A stretch of 7,863 nucleotides of DNA from an uncultured Oscillospiraceae bacterium (GTDB lineage: Bacteria; Bacillota_A; Clostridia; Oscillospirales; Oscillospiraceae), in the NCBI GenBank assembly GCA_900770015.1, contig CAAGIU010000363.1, positions 1-7,863 of the forward strand, in the 5' to 3' direction. Positions 1 through 5,279 of this stretch are shown here, one piece after another (the stretch's first letter is position 1; the number at the start of each line of letters is the position of its first letter). The notes under the pieces were generated by a model that searched no databases, had not been told where the DNA came from, and saw only the letters and a list, made by a program, of their open reading frames with translations. The position numbers and the translations under genes are program-made.

Positions 1-30
1 CTTCCCTCGTTACGCATCAAAAGAACCGGG

Positions 31-135
31 GCTCTCTCCCTCAGTCAGCCTTTGGCTGACAGCTCCCTCCCAGAGGGAGCCTTGGTGCACGCCATCCGGT
101 ACCAAATCCCATTCAACTCATCTACAAATTACAAT
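31..135 (-). repeat. Double-hairpin intergenic repeat, left copy
   Basis: Two adjacent perfect hairpins are visible: GTCAGCC/GGCTGAC (44-50 with 54-60, loop TTT) and GCTCCCTC/GAGGGAGC (62-69 with 73-80, loop CCA). They are followed by TTGG (82-85) and, after a gap, by CAAATTACAAT (125-135). Read on the minus strand the order is AAATTGTAATTTG-like end, about 39 nt, CCAAGG, hairpin, hairpin, GACTGAG, GCCCC. This is the order seen on the plus strand at 7702-7829. The second end motif expected near the window edge is not recognisable. It lies just downstream of the SGNH hydrolase gene, whose transcript would read through it; there is no T-run after the hairpins, so a role as intrinsic terminator is not supported. 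Confidence 0.7.
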
Positions 136-171
136 CTATGGATGTTACCCCCTGCTGCGATGGCTGGGCTA

Positions 172-1836
172 TCATTTCACCACGCCGAAGCCCAGGATGG
201 TGAAGGTTTTTTCCTCGTCGCCGGGGGCCATGGCGATTTCCACCCGGTGGCGGGCAGGGGTCTGCTTATTGAACAGGACGGTGGTGTGGCAGTGGGTCCA
301 GCCGGCCTCCCGGGGATCCAGGATGCGGTGCTTTTCGCCGTCGATGGTGACCATGGCCTTGCCGAACTCCATGGAACCGGAATCCTTGAATTCCAGAACC
401 AGCTTCCGGCATTTGACCTCCAGCACAAAGGGAGCGCTGCCCGCCGTCTTTTTCCAGTTATTGGGGAACATGGGGGTATTGTGCATATCATCATCCAGAG
501 GAACGCACTGCAGGTCTTCATCCAAAGCGGTGAAGCTGCCGGGGTCGATGACGGCATCTCCGGGCTGCTTCCGGTCCAGAAGCAGCAGGTCCTCGAAGTC
601 TGCACCATAATACGGCGGCACATAGCCCGTATCCTCCGCATCCGGCTGCTGGTGTGAAAGGCGGTCAATGAGGTACAGCAGGCAGTCCGCCATGATCCGG
701 TGGCCCAGATTGCTGGGGTGGTAGACATCATAGAAGTACTGCCGCTTGGTGATGACCCGGTTCTGCGCATCCCGGAACTGGCCGGATACCGCCTCCAGCA
801 CATCCACCATGGGCACCTGATACCGGTAGCCGATGGGCGCCAGACGCCGCTTCAGGTTCCAGTCGTCGGCAAACACCGCAAACAGCAAAATCACCGCCGG
901 GTGGTTGGGGGCCTTCAGAATGTGGCGCACCAGGCTCTCATAGAAGACGCCCTCGGTCTCGTCTCCCAAATCGTTGACGGCAAATTCCACCACCACCAGA
1001 TCCGGCTGCACCTTGCCATCCCGGGTGATGTCCCGGTCATAGCGCATGAGGCCCGTCTCCGAGGGCGTGCCGCCAACGCCTGCCTTGATGTAGTGCACAT
1101 TCTCACCAAACCGGCTGCGCAGAGCCTCATAGGTTTTCCGGGCATAGCAGTTCTCCTGCAGCGGCACGGCGCCTGCGCCCTGGGTGATGGAGCCGCCGAT
1201 GAAGGCCACGGCGACCTCCTCCCCTGCTGCGGCTCTGCGGACAAAGGACTGCACCCGGGCGTTATTTCCCGCACTGAGGAAGGAACGGGCGATCATCTGG
1301 CGGTAGCCGGGGCTGTCAAAATCCACTTTGGGGTCCGGGTCCTGCTGGGGAATATCGAAGCCATCATTTACATAAAACTTCACGGATACCGTGGCCATAT
1401 CGGAAACCCTGGGCAGCTCAAAGAGGAACTCTCCCGGTGCGGCGTCATATTCGCTCCAGCTAAGCTCCGACAGGGTGATGACCCGCTCCGCGCCGTCGCC
1501 GGGGAACACAAAGGAATGCCTGCTTCCCGGTCCGTTTTCCCCCCGGAAAATCAGGGAAAAGCCCACCTCCATGCCGGGGTCCTCCGTGGTGATGGACACG
1601 CCGATGCTGTGCACCAGCTTTCGAAAGCCCGGGGCGTTTGTCAGCAGCTTCAGGACAGCTTCATCCTGCACGCCGCCGGTGACCCGGGCAAAGGAGGGCA
1701 GACGGTCGCTGCTGATGAAGACGGAGTGCCTCCCCTTTCCATCATCCTGTGGGATGCCGCCCACCTGCTTATCCAATAAGACATAAAATCCGGGACGCTT
1801 CTGCGTGGGATCCTTGGGTGCTACGCAGCCTGCCAT
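172..1836 (-). CDS. SGNH/GDSL hydrolase, probable carbohydrate O-acetyl esterase
   Basis: A 554-residue serine hydrolase of the SGNH (GDSL) superfamily. The SGNH blocks are all visible. Block I is FIGGSITQGAG with Ser216 as expected nucleophile. Block II is the Gly in AGVGGTPSE (about 252-260). Block III is EFAVND with Asn288. Block V is DVYHPSNLGH with Asp370 and His373. Residues 1 to about 190 form a separate N-terminal region that looks beta-rich, and about 410-554 a C-terminal beta-rich region (FVLEVKCRKLVLEF, KAMVTIDGEKHRI), possibly a carbohydrate-binding or jelly-roll module. No signal peptide or membrane segment is seen, so it should be cytoplasmic. Family knowledge: such multi-domain SGNH enzymes next to glycosidases usually remove acetyl groups from plant polysaccharides. 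The neighbours (GH120, GH31) make acetylated xylo- or xyloglucan oligosaccharides the best guess, but the substrate is inference and the CE family is unassigned; CE2-, CE17- and CE20-like enzymes are alternatives. The start is fixed by AGGAGGA (1844-1850), 7 nt upstream. It is transcribed divergently from the GH120 gene. Confidence 0.88.
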   Translation of the reverse strand: MAGCVAPKDPTQKRPGFYVLLDKQVGGIPQDDGKGRHSVFISSDRLPSFARVTGGVQDEAVLKLLTNAPGFRKLVHSIGVSITTEDPGMEVGFSLIFRGENGPGSRHSFVFPGDGAERVITLSELSWSEYDAAPGEFLFELPRVSDMATVSVKFYVNDGFDIPQQDPDPKVDFDSPGYRQMIARSFLSAGNNARVQSFVRRAAAGEEVAVAFIGGSITQGAGAVPLQENCYARKTYEALRSRFGENVHYIKAGVGGTPSETGLMRYDRDITRDGKVQPDLVVVEFAVNDLGDETEGVFYESLVRHILKAPNHPAVILLFAVFADDWNLKRRLAPIGYRYQVPMVDVLEAVSGQFRDAQNRVITKRQYFYDVYHPSNLGHRIMADCLLYLIDRLSHQQPDAEDTGYVPPYYGADFEDLLLLDRKQPGDAVIDPGSFTALDEDLQCVPLDDDMHNTPMFPNNWKKTAGSAPFVLEVKCRKLVLEFKDSGSMEFGKAMVTIDGEKHRILDPREAGWTHCHTTVLFNKQTPARHRVEIAMAPGDEEKTFTILGFGVVK

Positions 1837-1866
1837 AGTAACATCCTCCTTTTTTTGATTATGCGT

Positions 1867-1896
1867 ATTCTACCTCTATTTTGCCGGAGATACCAA
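1867..1896 (-). promoter_or_regulatory. Candidate sigma-A promoter for the SGNH hydrolase
   Basis: On the minus strand TTGGTA (1896-1891) is followed after 18 nt by TAGAAT (1872-1867), giving a 4/6 match to the -35 and a 5/6 match to the -10 box. The start codon is 30 nt below the -10 box, leaving a short leader that carries the AGGAGGA site. This is by eye only. Confidence 0.42.
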
Positions 1897-2017
1897 TCAT
1901 TTTTTGCGGTTGCGTTTGCCGACTGTTGCGCATTTTCAGAAGCGCGAAAGCGGCGGAAGCCCAGCAGCCAAAGGGGTTTTCGGGTTTTCCCCTGCCGGAA
2001 AGGCGGGGGCGGTCCGA

Positions 2018-2045
2018 TTGACTTTTCCCTTCTTTTTACTATAAT
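2018..2045 (+). promoter_or_regulatory. Strong sigma-A promoter for the GH120 gene
   Basis: TTGACT (2018-2023) and a perfect TATAAT (2040-2045) are separated by 16 nt, so transcription should begin near 2052 and the leader would be about 70 nt. An imperfect dyad TGTATCC-N6-GGATGCA (2049-2068, 6 of 7 pairs) covers the predicted start and could be an operator or a small leader hairpin. A GC-rich hairpin (CCCC-t-GCC/GGC-GGGG, 1989-2008) lies just upstream of the -35 box. Confidence 0.75.
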
Positions 2046-2107
2046 AAATGTATCCGGCGGAGGATGCAAGCGGCATTTCCCCGCGTAAACAGCCCAATTC
2101 AGCCAAC

Positions 2108-2113
2108 AGGAGG
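2108..2113 (+). promoter_or_regulatory. Ribosome binding site that sets the GH120 start
   Basis: AGGAGG lies 7 nt before ATG at 2121. The in-frame ATG at 2064 has no comparable site, is only about 12 nt from the predicted transcription start, and would add 19 residues with no resemblance to the family's N-terminus. Confidence 0.9.
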
Positions 2114-2120
2114 TAATTCC

Positions 2121-4118
2121 ATGATTTTGTATGTTGACGGCAGTTCCAGGGGCATTGGCGACGGCACCGCCCAAAAGCCCTTCCGAACCATCAGCCAGGC
2201 AGCCGCCGTGGCCATGCCCGGAGACGAGGTGCTGGTGGCACCCGGCATTTACCGGGAAGAAGTCAGCCCCGCCAACGCAGGCACCCGGCTGGCACCCATT
2301 GTCTACCGCTCCGCCGTGCCCAGAGGGGCCACCATCACCGGCGCTCAGCGGTTCCAAAATTGGGAGCCCTTTGAAGGCGACGTCTGGAAGCTGACCCTCT
2401 CCAACGAAATCTTCCACACTTACAACCCCTATACCACCCTGGTCTACGGCGACTGGCTGAATCAGGGCATCCCCTGCCACACCGGCGAGGTGTTCCTGAA
2501 CGACAAATCCCTGTATGAGCAGGACACCTTGGAAAAGGTCCTGAACCCCGAGTTCTACGACGGCTCCTGGGACAGGGAATTCACCAAACACACCTGGTAT
2601 ACCACCCAGTCCGAAGACGGCGAGGAAACCATTCTCTACGCCAACTTCCAGGGCAAAAATCCCAACGAGGAAGTGGTGGAAATCACCCTGCGGCCCCACT
2701 GCTTCTACCCCGCTGCCGAGCATGTGGACTACATCACCCTCTCCGGCTTCGTGGTCACCAAGGCTGCCACCCAGTGGGCGCCCCCCACGGCTTTGCAGGA
2801 CGGCATGATCGGCCCCCACTGGTCCAAGGGCTGGGTCATTGAGAACTGCGAGGTCTCCCATTCCAAGTGCTCCGGCATCTCCCTGGGCAAGTACCTGCAG
2901 CAGGGCAACGACAACAAGTGGTCCCACTACAAATACAAGGACGGCACCCAGACCCAGCGGGACTGTGCCCTCATCGCCCAGATCGACGGCTGGAGCAAGG
3001 AGACCATCGGCTCCCACACCGTCCGGGGCTGCGACATCCACGACTGCGGCCAGACCGGCATCGTGGGCAACCTGGGCTGCGTGTTCTCCCTCATCGAGAA
3101 CAACCACATCCACCACATCAACAACAAGCGGAATCTGGCCGGCGCCGAGATCGGCGGCATCAAGTTCCACGCGGCCATCGACGTGATCATCCGGAGCAAC
3201 CACTTCCACCACTGCACCCGCGGCATCTGGCTGGACTGGCAGACCCAGGGCACCCGGGTCAGCGGCAACTTGTTCCACGACAACTGCATGGCCCGGGACT
3301 ATCTGCTGAAGCCCGAAAATATGGAGGGCCTGGGTCTGGGCGAGGATCTGTTCATTGAGATCGCCCACGGTCCCTGCCTGGTGGACAACAACATCATGCT
3401 CTCCGAGCGGGCGGTGAAGCTGCCCACCCAGGGCGTTGCCTTTGTTCATAACCTCTTTGGCGGCTCCATCACCGCCGTGGGCCGGGGTGTCAAGAACGGC
3501 TCCGACAAGTACGATTCCACCCGCTACACCCCCATCCACCTGCCCCACCGGACGGAGATCACCGGCTTCATGTCCATCCTCCACGGCGACGTGAAGTTCT
3601 ACAACAACGTATTCGTCCAGCAGCCCGTCCGGAAAAAGCTGGAGGAGATCTGCGCCCCCACCCGGGACAACGAGTGGGACGATGCCAACCTCATCACCGG
3701 CACCGTACCCTTCAGCGGCTATATGCGTGAGGATACCTGGAAGGCCTGCTTCGAGGGCTACTGCGGCGAGGGCTGCGGCGTAAACCGGGACCGCTACTAT
3801 ATGCCCCTGCCCGTCTGGACCGGCGGCAACGTATTCTTCAACGGCGCTCAGCCTGCGGACATTGAGGACGACTTCACCGTGGACACCCAGCACCACATCA
3901 CCCTGGAACTGAAGGAGGAAAACGGCAAATACACCCTGGTGACCAACCTGATGGACTATCTGCCCGAGGCCAAGCTGATCTGCACCGACACCCTGGGCAT
4001 CGCCTTTGAGCCGGAGCAGCGCTACGAAGGCCCCAATGGGGAGGACATCGTCTTCGACACCGATTTCTACGGCAACCGCCGCAGCGGCAAGGTTGTTGCA
4101 GGCCCCTTCGCCAAATAA
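2121..4118 (+). CDS. GH120 family beta-helix glycosidase, probable beta-xylosidase
   Basis: A 665-residue protein predicted to fold as a right-handed parallel beta-helix. It opens with a typical DUF1565-like segment (YVDGSSRGIGDGTAQKPF, then PGDEVLVAPGIYRE). From memory it closely resembles XylC of Thermoanaerobacterium saccharolyticum, the founding GH120 beta-xylosidase (about 638 residues). Shared blocks include WAPPT (219-223), IGPHWSKGW (230-238), KFHAAIDV, WLDWQTQGTRVS and FIEIAHGP. The two XylC catalytic acids are kept: Asp372 in WLDWQ (nucleophile) and Glu413 in FIEIAHGP (acid/base). They are 41 residues apart rather than about 23, because an insert of roughly 18 residues sits between them. 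No signal peptide is seen, so it likely acts in the cytoplasm, releasing xylose from the non-reducing end of imported xylo-oligosaccharides. It has its own strong promoter and shares a terminator with the converging alarmone synthetase gene. GH120 membership is well supported; exact specificity (xylose versus arabinose or other pentosides) is inferred. Confidence 0.93.
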   Translation: MILYVDGSSRGIGDGTAQKPFRTISQAAAVAMPGDEVLVAPGIYREEVSPANAGTRLAPIVYRSAVPRGATITGAQRFQNWEPFEGDVWKLTLSNEIFHTYNPYTTLVYGDWLNQGIPCHTGEVFLNDKSLYEQDTLEKVLNPEFYDGSWDREFTKHTWYTTQSEDGEETILYANFQGKNPNEEVVEITLRPHCFYPAAEHVDYITLSGFVVTKAATQWAPPTALQDGMIGPHWSKGWVIENCEVSHSKCSGISLGKYLQQGNDNKWSHYKYKDGTQTQRDCALIAQIDGWSKETIGSHTVRGCDIHDCGQTGIVGNLGCVFSLIENNHIHHINNKRNLAGAEIGGIKFHAAIDVIIRSNHFHHCTRGIWLDWQTQGTRVSGNLFHDNCMARDYLLKPENMEGLGLGEDLFIEIAHGPCLVDNNIMLSERAVKLPTQGVAFVHNLFGGSITAVGRGVKNGSDKYDSTRYTPIHLPHRTEITGFMSILHGDVKFYNNVFVQQPVRKKLEEICAPTRDNEWDDANLITGTVPFSGYMREDTWKACFEGYCGEGCGVNRDRYYMPLPVWTGGNVFFNGAQPADIEDDFTVDTQHHITLELKEENGKYTLVTNLMDYLPEAKLICTDTLGIAFEPEQRYEGPNGEDIVFDTDFYGNRRSGKVVAGPFAK

Positions 4119-4170
4119 AAGAAAAAATCCGCAGGAATCCGACAAAGCTTCGGTTCCTGCGGTTCTTTTT
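4115..4170. terminator. Bidirectional rho-independent terminator between GH120 and alarmone synthetase genes
   Basis: CCGCAGGAA (4129-4137) pairs with TTCCTGCGG (4154-4162). The stem continues past a bulged T with CCGA/TCGG (4139-4142 with 4150-4153) and a 7-nt loop. On the plus strand it is followed by TTCTTTTT (4163-4170). On the minus strand the A-rich run 4117-4127 supplies the U-tract. It therefore ends both convergent genes, whose stops are at 4118 and 4184. Confidence 0.92.
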
Positions 4171-4183
4171 CACGAAATGCGTT

Positions 4184-4879
4184 TTATTCGCTGCCGGTTC
4201 CCTTCACATGCTGGTAGATCTCCTGCAGCTTGCGGTCGATCTGGGCGCAGCCCTCGGCGCATTCATAGAGGGCGCGGTTGTCCTCCTCCGAGATGTCGTT
4301 GTTCTTTTTGTAGCGGATGGTGTGCTCGGTGGTGGCCCAAAGGTCCATGGCCAGGGTACGCAGCTGCACCTCCACCTTCATGGATTTCTTCTCGTTGTGC
4401 AGGAAGATGGGGACGCTGACGATCAGGTGCAGGCTCCGGTAGCCGTTGGGCTTGGGGCTGCGGATATAGTCCTTGCGCTGGATCAGCGTCACATCATCCT
4501 GCATGAGAAATGCGTCCGCCAGCATATAGATGTCCGACTGGAAGGCGCAGACCACCCGAATGCCTGCGATATCGCTGAGGTTTTCCTCGATGCTCTCCAC
4601 AGACAGCGGGCAGTGCCTCCGAACCAGCTTGTTCATGATGCTGTCCGGGGATTTGAGGCGGGTATGGATGGCCTCGATGGGGTTGTGCTCCGTGTTCAGA
4701 GAAAGGTCCTCGCTGAGCACCCGGAATTTGGTCTCCACCTCCATGATGGCGCAGTTGTAGAAGGACATCAGCTCCCGATAGGGTCTGGCCTGCTCCCGCA
4801 TCCACAGATGCCCCCGGGTCACGATCTGCTCCGCCAGCACCACCGGCGCTTTGGACTGCATCGAATCCAGCTGTTTCAT
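4184..4879 (-). CDS. Small alarmone synthetase, (p)ppGpp synthase (RelQ-like GTP pyrophosphokinase)
   Basis: A 231-residue stand-alone synthetase that transfers pyrophosphate from ATP to GDP or GTP to make (p)ppGpp, acting in the cytosol. The RelA/SpoT synthetase motifs are in order: DIAGIRVVCAF (103-113), RKDYIRSPKPNGYRSLH (135-151, with the Gly-Tyr that stacks on the guanine) and KVEVQLRTLAMDLWATTEH (168-186, with Glu170 matching catalytic Glu139 of Bacillus RelQ). There is no HD hydrolase, TGS or ACT domain. Length fits the small-synthetase class (about 210-260). The N-terminus (1 to about 30) extends a little beyond Bacillus RelQ. The start at 4879 is set by AGGAGG (4886-4891), 6 nt upstream; an upstream in-frame ATG at 5128 would run through a palindromic repeat and is rejected. 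It sits alone between two glycosidase genes. YwaC/RelP-like is the alternative subclass, and a pathway link to its neighbours is not shown. Confidence 0.94.
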   Translation of the reverse strand: MKQLDSMQSKAPVVLAEQIVTRGHLWMREQARPYRELMSFYNCAIMEVETKFRVLSEDLSLNTEHNPIEAIHTRLKSPDSIMNKLVRRHCPLSVESIEENLSDIAGIRVVCAFQSDIYMLADAFLMQDDVTLIQRKDYIRSPKPNGYRSLHLIVSVPIFLHNEKKSMKVEVQLRTLAMDLWATTEHTIRYKKNNDISEEDNRALYECAEGCAQIDRKLQEIYQHVKGTGSE

Positions 4880-4885
4880 AATCAG

Positions 4886-4891
4886 CCTCCT
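4886..4891 (-). promoter_or_regulatory. Ribosome binding site that sets the alarmone synthetase start
   Basis: AGGAGG on the minus strand, 6 nt before ATG at 4879. This decides against the longer frame starting at 5128, which has no such site and whose extra 83 residues are non-homologous repeat translation. Confidence 0.88.
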
Positions 4892-4915
4892 GAGCTTCTC
4901 TTTGGTAGTACGTCT

Positions 4916-4944
4916 ATGATACCTTTTTTCGACGCTGTTTTCCA
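4916..4944 (-). promoter_or_regulatory. Candidate promoter for the alarmone synthetase
   Basis: On the minus strand TGGAAA (4944-4939, 4/6) is followed after 17 nt by TATCAT (4921-4916, 5/6). The leader would be about 30 nt. The -35 box lies inside one arm of the 12-bp inverted repeat 4934-4945/4988-4999. Assigned by eye only. Confidence 0.4.
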
Positions 4945-4999
4945 GAGGGTGTTTATGACCAAAGTGTGAATATTTTGTGTCCTGATGCTGGAAAACAGC
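4934..4999. repeat. 12-bp perfect inverted repeat upstream of the alarmone synthetase
   Basis: GCTGTTTTCCAG (4934-4945) is the exact reverse complement of CTGGAAAACAGC (4988-4999), with 42 nt between. The left arm overlaps the candidate -35 box. The right arm abuts the first base of the MITE-like element at 5000. It may be a long-loop structure, an operator pair or a trace of an insertion. Confidence 0.7.
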
Positions 5000-5221
5000 A
5001 AATTGTAATTTGGCGGGCAGGTTTTTGCTCAGGCCACTGTAGGGGAGGCTATAGATGCCCGCCAGGTTTTGGTTTCTGAGTGTTCGGTTGAATGGGAAAA
5101 TGTTGGACATAGATACGAATTCGCCCAACGAGATTGCTTTTTGAGGGCTTACACTGCGCGGGAGGATAATATCCTCCCCTACAGTGGCTGGGTGGTAATT
5201 CGCACCGCCAAATTACAATTT
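5000..5221. mobile_element. MITE-like palindromic element with 49-nt symmetrical ends
   Basis: The two ends mirror each other in two identical blocks: a 17-nt block AAATTGTAATTTGGCGG (5000-5016; inverted at 5205-5221) and a 16-nt block GCCACTGTAGGGGAGG (5033-5048; inverted at 5173-5188). Both ends have exactly 16 unconserved nt between the blocks. The 124-nt interior has no credible gene. It holds a palindrome GGAGGATA/TATCCTCC (5161-5177) and a second 9-bp inverted pair TGGCGGGCA (5011-5019) with TGCCCGCCA (5056-5064). The mirror match stops at the outer bases, which defines clear ends. No target-site duplication was recognised. It lies in the 400-bp gap between the alarmone synthetase and GH31 genes. 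A non-autonomous element moved by an enzyme elsewhere is the likeliest reading; a structured RNA is possible. Confidence 0.65.
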
Positions 5222-5240
5222 CCCGATATGCGCTAAACTG

Positions 5241-5278
5241 AAAAAACACCGTTTCCAGCAGCGGAAACGGTGTTTTTT
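5241..5278 (-). terminator. Rho-independent terminator of the alpha-xylosidase gene
   Basis: A perfect hairpin: AAAAAACACCGTTTCC (5241-5256) pairs with GGAAACGGTGTTTTTT (5263-5278) around a 6-nt loop AGCAGC. It begins 1 nt past the GH31 stop codon, and on the minus strand the stem ends in a U-run. It is symmetrical, so it can work in both directions. Confidence 0.95.
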
Positions 5279-5279
5279 A

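Noticed and set aside
44..80. The left double hairpin as an intrinsic terminator for the SGNH gene
   Set aside because: Both stems are strong, but no U-run follows either of them on the minus strand, and the same structure recurs upstream of the GH31 gene where a terminator would make little sense.
31..135. A CRISPR array or tandem repeat made from the short palindromes
   Set aside because: There are only two to three copies, in opposite orientations and kilobases apart, with no regular spacers and no cas genes.
700..1779. A 359-codon open frame on the plus strand inside the SGNH gene
   Set aside because: It is antisense to a gene with all SGNH motifs, shows no recognisable domain, and has no convincing start signal.
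2064..2120. A 19-residue upstream start of the GH120 gene
   Set aside because: There is no ribosome binding site at 2064, it lies nearly at the predicted transcription start, and AGGAGG is correctly spaced for ATG 2121.
1821..4145. A 774-codon open frame on the minus strand opposite the GH120 gene
   Set aside because: Its translation is low-complexity Val/Gly/Ala/Asp-rich, it has no ribosome binding site, and it is explained by GC-rich third positions of the well-supported GH120 gene on the other strand. It also overlaps the divergent promoter region.
4880..5128. An 83-residue N-terminal extension of the alarmone synthetase
   Set aside because: The frame stays open, but it translates the end of the palindromic element and the inverted repeat; the family N-terminus and AGGAGG place the start at 4879.
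5049..5249. A 66-codon frame through the palindromic element
   Set aside because: It is an open frame by chance across inverted-repeat sequence and the GH31 terminator, with no ribosome binding site or family resemblance.
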